NCBI GenBank assembly: GCA_009838035.1
Contig: VXSK01000004.1
Span: 1 to 64,000 of the forward strand
Origin: Gammaproteobacteria bacterium
Lineage (GTDB): Bacteria > Pseudomonadota > Gammaproteobacteria > Steroidobacterales > Foliamicaceae
Length of the DNA: 64,000 nucleotides
Direction: 5' to 3'
A program made the translations under genes and the position numbers. The notes beneath the pieces were generated by a model that did no database searches, was not told the DNA's origin, and saw only the letters and a list, made by a program, of their open reading frames with translations. Below are positions 47,801 through 58,036 of this stretch, in pieces; the first letter of the stretch is position 1, and the number at the start of each line of letters is the position of its first letter.

Positions 47801-48336
47801 TGGATCGATCGCAGCCGGGCCCGCGGGATGAGCGCGACGCGCCGGACGTTACGGTGGCCGGCAGCGTGTTGCGCAAATGGCGCAGATCCGGCGCCAATTA
47901 CTTCGACCTGGACGACGGCGCCACCCGGCTGCCCGTACGTTTGCCGCGGTGGGACGCGGGCGCGCCGCCCGGTCGACTGATCACGCCCCATTCCCTCGTG
48001 CTGGTGAAGGGCCGCCTGTCGCGCCTGCAGCGGGGTTCGCTCATGCTGTTTGCGGACTCGGTGGAGCCGCTGGACGACGTGATGGAAGAGCGCGCCCGGC
48101 TGCTGTTGCTCGACTGTCGCGCGGCCGAAACGCCGGCCGAGACCTTCACGCAGCTCAAGGATCTGCTGCGCCCGCACGTGCCCGGCGGAACGCAGGTTGT
48201 CGTGCGGTATTCCGGCCCGGCCGCCGCCGGCAGCCTGCGCCTGGGCTGTCACTGGAACGTGCGCGCAACCGGTGGTTTGCGGCATGCCCTGGGTCAGTCG
48301 CCGGTAATCAGCGAGTTCAATATTCGCTACGCCTGA
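44860..48336 (+). CDS. dnaE: DNA polymerase III alpha subunit
   Basis: A 1158-residue replicative polymerase (DnaE1 type). The ATG at 44860 begins MEPTAPFVHLRLHSEFSLVD, the PHP-domain start; an ATG at 44833 inside rnhB is an alternative. Landmarks: ALTDLNNMFGAVRFY (PHP), VGPGRGSAAGSLISYALGIT (palm), the catalytic aspartates in RISMPDIDIDFC, RNSSTHAGGVVIAP, the fingers with MGKKLKDEM, and AGYGFNKSHSTAYAIVAYQT. The C-terminus holds an OB-fold (VTVAGSVLRKWRRSGANYF), with a possible clamp-binding QEGLFDDGGD upstream. Length is as in E. coli (1160). Confidence 0.98.
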   Translation: MEPTAPFVHLRLHSEFSLVDSVLRISGGEGGFCRAVRERGMPAVALTDLNNMFGAVRFYRAALDAGVKPILGADLDFGRPEDGTRPGRITFLCRNATGYRNLLVLLTRMYLELEPRGAPALMGEWLNAEGLDGLIGLIGLDSAAGRGPEARREREWILALRRLLGGGLFLEVSRLGRPGETELTQRTVELANAEGIPLVAVNDVRFLDSGEFTAHEARVCIHRGETLNDPRRERRYTPQQFLRSPAEMAELFADLPEALSNTVAIARACTVELDLGESRLPKARAPAGLSEWEFLEREALTGLKRQLGVGAGEGADAELPTHYTDRLNAELEVVRRMDYPGYFLIVADIVRWARDNQVPVGPGRGSAAGSLISYALGITAIDPLRYGLIFERFLNPERISMPDIDIDFCAEQRERVLEHVAEEYGRDRVAQIITFNRLAARAAIKDATRVLGHPLGLGEQIAGLIPALPVGVTIEQAMKDDRELSHLYNTDTEARAVIDLALQLEGLPRNSSTHAGGVVIAPSELIQFTPLYRQESDAPTVTQFDKDDIESVGLVKFDFLALNDLTTITRTVEEVNCARRSADEPPIDIARLPLDDSRVYELLRNLRTRAVFQLESRGMRDLIRDLRPDRFSDMIALVALFRPGPLQTGMADTYIKRKHGQESVDYLHDDLRELLGETYGVILYQEQVMEIARLIAGYSFAQADVLRRAMGKKLKDEMADQRSVFVKGALKHGLTRGKAEHIFNLMETFAGYGFNKSHSTAYAIVAYQTAWLKAHYPAQYMASTMTTDMSAHDRLYWMTQECLALGLAVKRPDVNRSHVGFSAVDDKAVRCGLGAIRGLGQAAAQAIRAEREENGPYTGIADLFSRISGAGLHQRQAETLVRSGALDSLCANRAALIRVLPAALAAAAQAARDAESGQEGLFDDGGDQPMQIEIPDVPEWGLRELLDGERRSLGFCLSGHPFDECRDEARVLTGGALREILDRSQPGPRDERDAPDVTVAGSVLRKWRRSGANYFDLDDGATRLPVRLPRWDAGAPPGRLITPHSLVLVKGRLSRLQRGSLMLFADSVEPLDDVMEERARLLLLDCRAAETPAETFTQLKDLLRPHVPGGTQVVVRYSGPAAAGSLRLGCHWNVRATGGLRHALGQSPVISEFNIRYA

Positions 48337-48398
48337 CGCGGCGTTCGCACTGATAAGGGCTTACAATCGCAGGCCCGGCCTGGTCGGACGCACTGCGT

Positions 48399-49355
48399 AT
48401 GGATTCATTTCTTGACTTCGAACAGCCCATCGCGGAGCTGGAAAGCAAGATCGAGCAACTGAGGTTTCTCGACAACGATTCCGGCGTGGACGTGGCCGCC
48501 GAGATTCAGCGGCTTCAGCGCAGCAGCCGGTCCGTGACCCGCAACATCTACCGCAAGCTGACGCCGTGGCAGACGGCGCAGGTGGCGCGGCATCCCAAGA
48601 GGCCCTACTCGCTGGACTACATCGCCGGGATGACCGGCGAATTCCAGGAATTGCATGGCGATCGCATGTACGCGGACGACTACGCGCTGGTGGGTGGGCT
48701 GGCCCGGATCGAGGGCGCGCCGGTGATGCTGATCGGCCATCAGAAAGGGAGGGATACGGCCTCGAGGGTGCGGCGCAACTACGGCATGACGCGCCCGGAG
48801 GGCTACCGCAAGGCGCAACGGCTCATGCAGCTTGCCGAGAAGTTTTCGCTGCCGGTGGTCACTTTGATCGATACGCCCGGCGCCTACCCGGGAATCGGCG
48901 CGGAGGAACGCGGCCAGAGCGAGGCCATCGCCTCCAGCCTGAGCTGCATGGTGGGACTGAAGACCCCCATCATCAGCGCGATCATCGGCGAGGGAGGCTC
49001 CGGAGGGGCGCTGGCGATCGGCGTGGCGGACGTGGTGATCATGATGCAATACAGCATCTACTCGGTGATTTCACCGGAAGGCTGCGCCAGCATTCTCTGG
49101 AAGAGCGCGGAGCACGCCACCGAAGCCGCCCAGGCCATGGGCATCACGGCCAGACGGCTGCAGAAGCTCAAGCTCGTCGACGAAGTGCTGGACGAGCCCG
49201 TGGGCGGCGCCCACCGCGACCCTACCGCCGCGATAGCGAGCCTCAAGAAGGCGATCGGCAAGCACCTGCTCAAGCTGACCCGCCTGGAACCCGCCGAACT
49301 GCTGGAACGCCGCCATCAGCGATTGCTCCAGTACGGCGTCTACCGCGAAGCCTAG
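48399..49355 (+). CDS. accA: Acetyl-CoA carboxylase carboxyltransferase alpha subunit
   Basis: A 318-residue subunit of the carboxyltransferase that makes malonyl-CoA with AccD. Typical blocks are [80 protein letters not shown] and [19 protein letters not shown]. Length equals the E. coli protein (319). A TACAAT box near 48362 in the 62-nt gap after dnaE may be its own -10. Its position after dnaE is classical. Confidence 0.98.
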   Translation: MDSFLDFEQPIAELESKIEQLRFLDNDSGVDVAAEIQRLQRSSRSVTRNIYRKLTPWQTAQVARHPKRPYSLDYIAGMTGEFQELHGDRMYADDYALVGGLARIEGAPVMLIGHQKGRDTASRVRRNYGMTRPEGYRKAQRLMQLAEKFSLPVVTLIDTPGAYPGIGAEERGQSEAIASSLSCMVGLKTPIISAIIGEGGSGGALAIGVADVVIMMQYSIYSVISPEGCASILWKSAEHATEAAQAMGITARRLQKLKLVDEVLDEPVGGAHRDPTAAIASLKKAIGKHLLKLTRLEPAELLERRHQRLLQYGVYREA

Positions 49356-49375
49356 TCCGTGTATCGGGAGGAAAT

Positions 49376-50275
49376 ATGAACACAAACTTCAATCGCCGTT
49401 CGGTATTGGCAGGTGCGCTTGGCGCGCCGTTTCTGGCCGGGCTGGCCACCGGGGCGCACGCGGACGAGTATTCGGGACTTACCGATCTCGATCTCAGCGA
49501 CGATGAAATGCTGCACTACTTCGTCAAGCTGCGCAGCAGCCTCGACGACCGGGTGACGATGGGCTGGGTGGACGCGGTCAACTATGCGTTCATCGACGGC
49601 GTGACTCACCCGATGTACCGGCTGCTTTCGACCACCATCCGCCAGATGCGGAAGGTCAACGACAGCCTCTACAAGAGCGTCTCGCTGGAAGTCGCGATGT
49701 ACATGGACATCGAGACGGGCGAACTGCTGGACAAGCTGACAATGCCGGTTACCGGCAACGTGGTGGACGTGCCCCTGTACCGCGCCGGTCCGTCGCACAT
49801 GGACATGACGGTTCGCGCCGAGGACACCAACGACTTCACCATGCAGCAGGAAACGGTCGACGGCGAGTCCTTTTTTGCCACGGGGCAGGTCGAGAGCCAG
49901 CGCTTCATCAGTCTGCCGCAGCTGCGCGGCGACGACTTCTACATTCGTCAGGACATCAGTGCGCGGGTGTTCCCGGCAGGTGAGTCGAGACCGAGCTTCT
50001 TCTACCGCGAATGGACGATCAACCAGGGCAGCTGGGCGGCGCTTTCCGATCCGTCGCTCGCCTCGGTGCCTGTGGACGTGGCCTACATCGCCAACACGGC
50101 ATTCCGGCCGTGGATGCAGATGGGCGATACCCCCGGGCATACGGTGCAGAACGGCAGGGGCGGCAAGGCCTTCGGTCCCGACGAATTGCCGGTCGAATTG
50201 CACCGCCTGGTGAAGCTCCATCACCCCGACCTGATCGAGGACCCGCGCGGGGTCCTGGCGGGAGAAGCCGCATAG
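49376..50275 (+). CDS. DUF1838 family Tat-exported protein
   Basis: A 299-residue protein of unknown function. The ATG at 49376, behind GGGAGG, gives a twin-arginine-like signal (NRRSVLAGALGAPFLAG, then GAHADE). The rest matches the DUF1838 pattern: MLHYFVKLRSSLDDRVTMGW, PVTGNVVDVPLYRAGPSHMD, FYREWTINQGSWAALSDP and a C-terminal FRPWMQMGDTPGH with LHRLVKLHHPDL. It is inserted between accA and tilS, where other gammaproteobacteria have different lineage-specific genes or none. It lies 20 nt after accA and 7 nt before tilS, so it is probably cotranscribed with them. Confidence 0.78.
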   Translation: MNTNFNRRSVLAGALGAPFLAGLATGAHADEYSGLTDLDLSDDEMLHYFVKLRSSLDDRVTMGWVDAVNYAFIDGVTHPMYRLLSTTIRQMRKVNDSLYKSVSLEVAMYMDIETGELLDKLTMPVTGNVVDVPLYRAGPSHMDMTVRAEDTNDFTMQQETVDGESFFATGQVESQRFISLPQLRGDDFYIRQDISARVFPAGESRPSFFYREWTINQGSWAALSDPSLASVPVDVAYIANTAFRPWMQMGDTPGHTVQNGRGGKAFGPDELPVELHRLVKLHHPDLIEDPRGVLAGEAA

Positions 50276-50282
50276 GATCCTG

Positions 50283-51311
50283 GTGCCCGAGGCGAAGCTG
50301 AAGATCCCACCAACTGGCACGAGCAGCAAGCCTGCGATCGATGCTGTTCTGACAACCCTGGCAGCGGCGCTTGGCCGTTTGTGCCCGGACTGGCGGGAGC
50401 GCCCGCTGCTCGTGGCGTTCAGCGGCGGCGCCGATTCGACCGCCCTGCTGCTGATCATGCATGAGCTGCTGGAGGAATCCGGTCGCGAACGCCTGCGCGC
50501 CGCGCATGTCAACCATGGCCTGCACCGGGATTCCGGCGACTGGGGCAGGCACTGCAGGGATCGGGCCCGCGCCCTGGGGGTGCCTCTGGCCTGCCGCGAG
50601 GTTGAAGTGCGGGCCGACGGCCGGGGCGTGGAAGCCGCGGCGCGCCGCGCGCGCTACGAGGCGCTGGAGGCGCTCATGGAGCCAGAGGAATGCTTGCTGA
50701 CCGCGCATCACCAGGACGATCAGTGGGAAACGCTGATGTTGCGCATGCTACGCGGGACCGGAATTGAGGGTCTGGCGGGAATCCGTGAGAAGCGCCGTCT
50801 GGGCCGGGGATGGCTGTTGCGTCCGCTGCTCGATATCCCCCGCCAGGATTTGCGCGCCTGGCTCGATCAAAGGGGCGAGAACTGGATTGAGGATCCTTCC
50901 AATCGCGAGACCGGGTACGACCGTTCCTTCCTGCGCAACGAAGTACAGCCGTTGCTGCGTGGGCGCTGGCCAGGTGCCGCGGCCACCGCCGGACGGACTG
51001 CGCGGCTGGCCGCGGACACGCGCGAATTGCTGCGCGACCTGGCCAAGCATGACGGCCGCGGGATCGCGGGTGACGACTATATCGAATGCGAGGGCCTTCT
51101 CGTGCTTTCTCCGGCGCGCCGGGCGAACCTGCTACGGGAACGGCTCGCCGCGCTCGGCGTCGCCGCGCCGTCCGTGGCCCGCCTGAATGCGGCGCTGGCC
51201 ATGCTGCTGAACGCGGCGCCCGACCGCCATCCGGAGGCCCGCTGGGGCGGCGTTCGCCTTACCCGCCGCCGGGGCCGCATCTACATTTCGCCGGCAAGCG
51301 ACCCAGGTTAA
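50283..51311 (+). CDS. tilS: tRNA(Ile)-lysidine synthase, short form
   Basis: A 342-residue PP-loop ATPase that converts C34 of the CAU-anticodon tRNA-Ile to lysidine, letting it read AUA. The start is GTG 50283. The PP-loop LVAFSGGADSTALLLI is near residue 45, followed by AAHVNHGLHRDSGDWG, AARRARYEALE, LTAHHQDDQWETLMLRMLRG and LLRPLLDIPRQDLRAWL. E. coli TilS has about 430 residues; the C-terminal domain here is shortened, with only RLTRRRGRIYI-like residues left. Short forms exist in other bacteria, so it is probably functional. Confidence 0.93.
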   Translation: MPEAKLKIPPTGTSSKPAIDAVLTTLAAALGRLCPDWRERPLLVAFSGGADSTALLLIMHELLEESGRERLRAAHVNHGLHRDSGDWGRHCRDRARALGVPLACREVEVRADGRGVEAAARRARYEALEALMEPEECLLTAHHQDDQWETLMLRMLRGTGIEGLAGIREKRRLGRGWLLRPLLDIPRQDLRAWLDQRGENWIEDPSNRETGYDRSFLRNEVQPLLRGRWPGAAATAGRTARLAADTRELLRDLAKHDGRGIAGDDYIECEGLLVLSPARRANLLRERLAALGVAAPSVARLNAALAMLLNAAPDRHPEARWGGVRLTRRRGRIYISPASDPG

Positions 51312-51333
51312 TCGGCCCAGGCGCTTCGATCCC

Positions 51334-51432
51334 GCCCGCTTGTATGCCTTCCTCTCGTTGGAGTCGCCATCCCTGGCTCGGAATCGCTATCCTGCTTTTA
51401 CGCTCCCACGATAGGAAGGCACACAAGCGGGC
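51334..51432. repeat. Variable-arm / constant-core hairpin element A (tilS-pyrG gap)
   Basis: Arms 51334-51357 and 51409-51432 are inverted copies (22 of 24 match). The core holds two small hairpins with loops ATCCCT (51369-51374) and ATCCT (51389-51393), 20 nt apart. The block TCGCCATCCCTGGCTC is shared with element B in the opposite orientation (15 of 16). Confidence 0.8.
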
Positions 51433-51473
51433 TACGGTGAGCGCATTCCCGGAACGAGGCACTGCGCAAGCCG

Positions 51474-53350
<1,877 letters not shown>

Positions 53351-53356
53351 CGCGCC

Positions 53357-54223
53357 GTGACGGCGCAATCGGGCCCCGGCAGGGCGCAGGTGGCGGGCTT
53401 CACCGCCGGCCTGGACCAGCCGCTGTTTCTGATCGCCGGCACCTGCGTGGTCGAATCGCGGGAATCGGCCCTGGAAACCGCGGGGCTGCTGGCCGAAACC
53501 GGCCGGGAACTTGGATTTCCCCTCGTCTACAAGTCTTCCTTCGACAAGGCCAATCGCTCGTCTCTGGCCAGTTTTCGCGGTCACGGCATGGAGCAGGGCC
53601 TCAAGATTCTCGAGGAGGTCAAGCGCCAGATCGGCGTACCCGTGCTCACCGACGTGCATGAGAACACGCCGATGGACGAAGTGGCCGCCGTGGCCGACGT
53701 GCTGCAGACGCCGGCGCTGCTCTGCCGGCAAACGGACTTCATATTGCGGGCCGCCGCCGCGGGCCGGCCGCTGAACATCAAGAAGGGCCAGTTTCTTTCC
53801 CCGGCTGAGATGTCCAACGTCGTGGACAAGGCGCGCTCGACCGGCAACTCCGACATCCTGGTTTGCGAGCGGGGGTTTTCATTCGGCTACAACAACCTGG
53901 TGGTGGACATGCGCTCCCTGGCCGTGCTGAGGGACACCGCTTGTCCCGTCGTGTTCGACTGCACCCACTCGGTGCAACTGCCGGGCGGCAAGGGCACTTC
54001 CTCCGGCGGGCAGCGGGAGTTCGTGCCGGTGCTCGCCCGGGCGGCGGTGGGCGCCGGAGTGGCCGGACTGTTTATGGAAACCCACCCGCGCCCGGATGAA
54101 GCGCTGAGCGACGGTCCGAACGCCTGGCCCCTGCATCGCGTGCGCGAACTGATGGAGTCCCTGCTCGAACTGGACCGCCTCGTGAAATCCCGTCCGCTGG
54201 CCGAAGGATCGTGTCTGCAATAG
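53357..54223 (+). CDS. kdsA: 3-deoxy-D-manno-octulosonate 8-phosphate synthase
   Basis: A 288-residue aldolase-like enzyme making KDO-8-phosphate, the inner-core sugar precursor of LPS. The start is GTG 53357, 6 nt after pyrG. Motifs: [55 protein letters not shown]-type [24 protein letters not shown] and [20 protein letters not shown]. It carries Asn in the NIKKGQF block, as in metal-independent forms. Length is normal. eno starts 13 nt inside its 3' end. Confidence 0.97.
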   Translation: MTAQSGPGRAQVAGFTAGLDQPLFLIAGTCVVESRESALETAGLLAETGRELGFPLVYKSSFDKANRSSLASFRGHGMEQGLKILEEVKRQIGVPVLTDVHENTPMDEVAAVADVLQTPALLCRQTDFILRAAAAGRPLNIKKGQFLSPAEMSNVVDKARSTGNSDILVCERGFSFGYNNLVVDMRSLAVLRDTACPVVFDCTHSVQLPGGKGTSSGGQREFVPVLARAAVGAGVAGLFMETHPRPDEALSDGPNAWPLHRVRELMESLLELDRLVKSRPLAEGSCLQ

Positions 54224-55509
54224 CCCACATACACGCGCGCGAGATTCTCGATTCGCGCGGCAACCCCACGCTGGAGGCCGAGGTGGCGCTGAGTTGCGGG
54301 GCCCGGGGCAGGGCGGCCGTCCCGTCCGGAGCTTCCACCGGCGCGCGCGAAGCGGTCGAGTTGCGCGACGGGGATTCCGGCCGCTTTGGCGGACGCGGCG
54401 TCCTGTCGGCCGTGCGCCACGTCAACGGCGAGATCTGCAAAGCTTTGCTTGGCGCCGACGGCGAGCGCCAGGACGAGCTGGACGCCCGAATGGTTGCGCT
54501 GGACGGCACCGCCAACAGGTCGCGGCTCGGGGCGAACGCGATCCTGGCCGTGTCCCTGGCCGCCGCCCGGGCCTCCGCGGCCGCGCAGGGCGAACCGCTC
54601 TACCGCGTCCTGGGCGCCGGGACGCCCGTCATGCCCACGCCGATGCTGAACATCCTCAACGGTGGCGCGCATGCCGACAATCGTCTGGACGTTCAGGAAT
54701 TCATGGTCCTGCCGGTGGGCGCCGGAGACTTTACAGAGGCGCTCCGCTGGGGAGTCGAGGTATATCACGTCCTCAAGGGCGTCCTGCGGGAGTCCGGGCG
54801 ATCGACGGCGGTGGGCGACGAAGGCGGATTCGCGCCCGATCTGCCTTCCAACGAAGCGGCGCTGGAGGCGCTGATCGAAGCGATTCAGAAAGCCGGCTTC
54901 AGCGTGCCGGGGGACTTCCTCCTGGGTCTGGACGTGGCTGCCAGCGAACTGTACTCCGACGGCCTGTACCATCTGGAATCCGAAGGCCGCACCTTCGACC
55001 CGGCCGACTTCGCCGGCTGGTTCGCGGTACTTGCGGACCGCTACCCGGTCGTGAGCATCGAGGACGGCATGGCCGAGGACGACTGGGACGGCTGGGTAGC
55101 CCTGTCACGCGCGCTGGGCGAGAGGGTGCAACTCGTCGGCGACGACCTTTTTGTGACGCAGACGGCGATTCTGGCCGAGGGCATCGAGCGCAACATCGGC
55201 AACGCCATCCTGATCAAGCCGAATCAGGTGGGCACCCTTACCGAAACGCGCGCAGCCATCGATGCGGCGGTTGCGGCGGGCTACGCGGCCGTCATCTCGC
55301 ACCGCTCGGGCGAAACGGCCGACACCTTCATCGCCGACCTGGCGGTGGGGTCGGCGGCCACCCAGATCAAGACCGGCGCTCCGTGCCGCTCCGATCGCAC
55401 CGAGAAATACAACCGGCTGCTCCGCATCGCCGAAGAGCTCGGCGCCGACGCGCCCTACGCAGGCCTGAACGCCTTCCCACCCTCCGTGGTGCAACACCTT
55501 GCGAGCTAG
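54211..55509 (+). CDS. eno: Enolase
   Basis: A 432-residue glycolytic enzyme (2-phosphoglycerate to phosphoenolpyruvate) that is often also part of the RNA degradosome. The GTG at 54211 overlaps kdsA by 13 nt. Landmarks: [63 protein letters not shown], the metal ligands in [20 protein letters not shown] and LVGDDLFVT, the catalytic Lys in [10 protein letters not shown], and [17 protein letters not shown]. Length equals the family. Hairpin element C begins 7 nt after the stop. Confidence 0.98.
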   Translation: MSAIAHIHAREILDSRGNPTLEAEVALSCGARGRAAVPSGASTGAREAVELRDGDSGRFGGRGVLSAVRHVNGEICKALLGADGERQDELDARMVALDGTANRSRLGANAILAVSLAAARASAAAQGEPLYRVLGAGTPVMPTPMLNILNGGAHADNRLDVQEFMVLPVGAGDFTEALRWGVEVYHVLKGVLRESGRSTAVGDEGGFAPDLPSNEAALEALIEAIQKAGFSVPGDFLLGLDVAASELYSDGLYHLESEGRTFDPADFAGWFAVLADRYPVVSIEDGMAEDDWDGWVALSRALGERVQLVGDDLFVTQTAILAEGIERNIGNAILIKPNQVGTLTETRAAIDAAVAAGYAAVISHRSGETADTFIADLAVGSAATQIKTGAPCRSDRTEKYNRLLRIAEELGADAPYAGLNAFPPSVVQHLAS

Positions 55510-55515
55510 TCCGCC

Positions 55516-55620
55516 GCAACTCTTACCCCCGTCTCGCGGGATACGCGGCAAGCACATCCCTGTGGCTCGGTGTCGGCATCCCTGCCTCCGACGCTCCCGC
55601 GAGACGGGGGTAAGAGTTGC
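55516..55620. repeat. Variable-arm / constant-core hairpin element C (eno-ftsB gap)
   Basis: A perfect 26-bp inverted repeat (55516-55541 with 55595-55620) encloses a 53-nt core. The core has two hairpins with ATCCCT in the loop (55556-55561 and 55578-55583, 22 nt apart) and is nearly identical to the core of element D 5.4 kb away, while the arms are unrelated to D. It starts 7 nt after the eno stop and ends 44 nt before the ftsB ATG. Confidence 0.88.
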
Positions 55621-55664
55621 CGCTCCACATGCCGCGAAGCCATTGGCTTCCGCCCCAATCAGCC

Positions 55665-56000
55665 ATGAAGCCTAAGACTGCGGGAATCGTGCTGGCCGGC
55701 CTGGCGCTGGCGGGGCTGCAATACCCGCTGTGGTTCGCCGACGACGGCCTCCTGGGCCTGTTTCGCGCCCGCCAGGAAGTGGCGGAACAGGAAAACGAGA
55801 ACGCCGCGCTCAGGGAGCGCAACCGCCGCCTGGGCGCCGAGGTGCAGAGCCTCAAGGAGGGCGACGAGGAGATCGAGCGGCTGGCGCGCTCCGAACTGGG
55901 CATGATCGGTCCCGACGAGAAGATCTACCTGCTGGTCGAGGAAGAGGCGCCAACCGAAGATCCCGATCACTCCGATCAGCCCGGAGACCCGAGCGAGTAG
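55665..56000 (+). CDS. ftsB: Cell division protein FtsB
   Basis: A 111-residue bitopic septum protein of the FtsQLB complex. The ATG at 55665 was chosen; further upstream frame lies in hairpin element C. One membrane segment (AGIVLAGLALAGLQYPLWF) is followed by a Leu/Glu/Arg coiled coil (RARQEVAEQENENAALRERN) and the conserved IERLARSELGMIGPDEKIYL block. The C-terminal tail is acidic (EEEAPTEDPDHSDQPGD). The length fits the family (about 90-120). Its position after eno is classical. Confidence 0.93.
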   Translation: MKPKTAGIVLAGLALAGLQYPLWFADDGLLGLFRARQEVAEQENENAALRERNRRLGAEVQSLKEGDEEIERLARSELGMIGPDEKIYLLVEEEAPTEDPDHSDQPGDPSE

Positions 56001-56007
56001 GTCACCC

Positions 56008-56751
56008 GTGCGGGTTCTGCTTTCCAACGACGACGGCTACCGCGCCGAGGGCCTGCAGGCCCTGGAGCGCGCACTGCTCGGGCTGGCCGAAATCATGCTC
56101 GTTGCGCCCGAGAGGAACCACAGCGGCGCCAGCAATTCGCTCACGCTGTTCGAGCCACTCCGGGTCACGAAACTGGGCACGAACCGCTGGTACTGTTCAG
56201 GCACGCCCACCGACTGCGTCCACATCGCCATTACGGGGCTGTTGCCGGAGGACCCCGACATGGTGTTTTCCGGCATCAACCACGGCCCCAACCTGGGCGA
56301 CGACGTGCTTTACTCCGGCACCGTGGCGGCGGCGATGGAGGCCCGGGTTCTGGATGTGCCTGCGGTCGCGATATCGGTCGCCGGCTATCCGCCGAAAAAT
56401 TTCGACGCCGCGCAACGCGCGGTAAGCGAATTGTTCGAGCGACTGAACAGGAACAAGCCGCCGGGCAACATGCTTCTGAACGTGAATGTGCCCGATCTGC
56501 CCTGGGACGACATCCGCGGCTTCAAGCTGACCCGGCTGGGACACCGCCACAAGGCCGCCCGCGTCAAGGTATCGGGCGATCCTTACGGCGGCAAGCTGTA
56601 CTGGATGGGTCTTCCCGGCCACGGGCTGGACGCCGGACCGGGCACCGATTTCTTTGCCGTGCGCGACGGGTGGATTTCGGTGACGCCTGTTCAGTGCGAC
56701 CTGACCGATCACAATCGTCTCGAAGCGACCCGCGACTGGCTGCAGCTATGA
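56008..56751 (+). CDS. surE: 5'/3'-nucleotidase SurE
   Basis: A 247-residue metal-dependent phosphatase acting on nucleoside monophosphates, linked to stationary-phase survival. The GTG at 56008 begins RVLLSNDDGYRAEGLQALE (metal Asp-Asp), followed by VVAPERNHSGASNSLT-like VAPERNHSGASNSLT, CSGTPTDCVHIAI and FSGINHGPNLGDDVLYSGTV. Length is standard. Its stop overlaps the pcm start (ATGA), giving the known surE-pcm pair. Confidence 0.97.
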   Translation: MRVLLSNDDGYRAEGLQALERALLGLAEIMLVAPERNHSGASNSLTLFEPLRVTKLGTNRWYCSGTPTDCVHIAITGLLPEDPDMVFSGINHGPNLGDDVLYSGTVAAAMEARVLDVPAVAISVAGYPPKNFDAAQRAVSELFERLNRNKPPGNMLLNVNVPDLPWDDIRGFKLTRLGHRHKAARVKVSGDPYGGKLYWMGLPGHGLDAGPGTDFFAVRDGWISVTPVQCDLTDHNRLEATRDWLQL

Positions 56752-57440
56752 ACCCGTTGCGCCCGGGACAACGCCGGCGTAGCGGGATTGGCCTGACGTC
56801 CGCACGGGTCCGCGACCGCCTGGCGGATTCGCTGCGCGATCGAGGAATCCGCAGCCCGGAGGTCTTGGAGCAGATACGCCGCACGCCGCGCCATCTGTTC
56901 ATCGAAGAAGCGCTGGAACGCTACGCCTACAACGACAATGCGCTGCCGATCGGGTCCGGGCAGACCATTTCGCAGCCGTACGTCGTGGCCCTGATGACGC
57001 AGGCCTTGCTGATGGAGGAGGACGGCCGGATGCGGCGGTCGGCCAAGGTGCTCGAGGTCGGATGCGGGTCCGGATACCAGACCGCGATTCTGGCTCCGCT
57101 GGTGCGGTCCGTGTTCAGCATCGAGCGGATCGGCTCGCTGCTCGTCGAAGCAAGGCCCCTGCTGGCGGAACTGGGCTGCAACAACGTGCGCTTCCGGCAC
57201 GGTGACGGAATGCTCGGCTGGCCGGGACAGGCCCCTTTCGACGGAATCCTCGTCGCCGCGGCGGCAGCGGCGGTGCCGCAGGCGCTGCTGGACCAACTGG
57301 CGCCGGGAGGACGCATCGTCATTCCCCTGGGCGACCATTCCCGCCAGGAACTCGTGCGCATCGAGCGCGGCGAGAGCGGTGATGTGCGCGAGAGCCTGGC
57401 GCCGGTCGCATTCGTCCCGCTGTTGCCTGGGCAGGGCTGA
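56748..57440 (+). CDS. pcm: Protein-L-isoaspartate O-methyltransferase
   Basis: A 230-residue repair enzyme that methylates isoaspartyl residues with SAM. The ATG at 56748 overlaps the surE TGA. Motifs: RHLFIEEALERYAYNDNALP, IGSGQTISQPYVVALM, the SAM-binding VLEVGCGSGYQTAILAPL, and LAPGGRIVIPLG. Length is slightly above the usual 208-220 because of a basic N-terminus (RPGQRRRSGIG). It lies between surE and yqaA as in many gammaproteobacteria. Confidence 0.96.
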   Translation: MNPLRPGQRRRSGIGLTSARVRDRLADSLRDRGIRSPEVLEQIRRTPRHLFIEEALERYAYNDNALPIGSGQTISQPYVVALMTQALLMEEDGRMRRSAKVLEVGCGSGYQTAILAPLVRSVFSIERIGSLLVEARPLLAELGCNNVRFRHGDGMLGWPGQAPFDGILVAAAAAAVPQALLDQLAPGGRIVIPLGDHSRQELVRIERGESGDVRESLAPVAFVPLLPGQG

Positions 57441-57454
57441 CGCAGGACCACGCG

Positions 57455-58036
57455 ATGGAAACGGCGCCGGCACGGCTTGTCGATCGCGTAGTGGCATGGG
57501 CCCGCCTGCCCGGGGCGCCGGCCGTGCTGTGCGCGGTCAGCTTCGCAGAGTCCATTTTCTTTCCGATCGCCGTGGACGTGATGCTGGTGCCGATGTGCGC
57601 CGCGCAGCCGAAGAAGACGGTCCGGCTGGTTTTACTGACCCTCGTGTTCTCGGTGGCCGGTGGCCTGTGCGGTCTGCTGCTCGGTTATCTTGCGATCGAC
57701 GCCGTGTTGCCCCTGATTCAGGAATGGGGCTGGGGCGAGCAGTATTCGCAGGTCCAGTCCTGGTATGAGCGCTGGGGCTACTGGGCGCTGGTCATGGCGG
57801 CCTTTACGCCGCTCCCGTACAAGGTCTTCGCGATTGCCGCGGGCGGCATGAGCATGGACGTGGGCGCCTTCGTTACGGCTTCGTTCCTCGGCCGCGGATT
57901 GCGTTTCTTTCTGGTCGGTTCGCTGGCTGCCTGGCTGGGTCCCAGGGCGCTCCGCGCCATTCGCTATTCGGACCGGGCCGGTTGGGCGCTGATCGGTCTG
58001 ATAGTCGTCGCAATTGGGTTATGGTGGTATCTATGA
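57455..58036 (+). CDS. DedA/SNARE-associated family membrane protein (YqaA-like)
   Basis: A 193-residue inner-membrane protein with about four to five hydrophobic segments. It fits the YqaA branch of the DedA/VTT family: AVSFAESIFFPIAVDVMLVP near the N-terminus, and the conserved core FTPLPYKVFAIAAGGMSMD with FLGRGLRFFLVGSLAAWLG. DedA proteins are implicated in lipid-carrier recycling and proton-motive-force homeostasis; the YqaA branch itself is poorly known. Its stop overlaps the nlpD start (ATGA). Confidence 0.86.
   Translation: METAPARLVDRVVAWARLPGAPAVLCAVSFAESIFFPIAVDVMLVPMCAAQPKKTVRLVLLTLVFSVAGGLCGLLLGYLAIDAVLPLIQEWGWGEQYSQVQSWYERWGYWALVMAAFTPLPYKVFAIAAGGMSMDVGAFVTASFLGRGLRFFLVGSLAAWLGPRALRAIRYSDRAGWALIGLIVVAIGLWWYL

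Noticed and set aside
50283-51311. tilS as a truncated pseudogene
   Set aside because: The catalytic N-terminal and middle blocks are intact, and shorter TilS forms without the full C-terminal domain are known.
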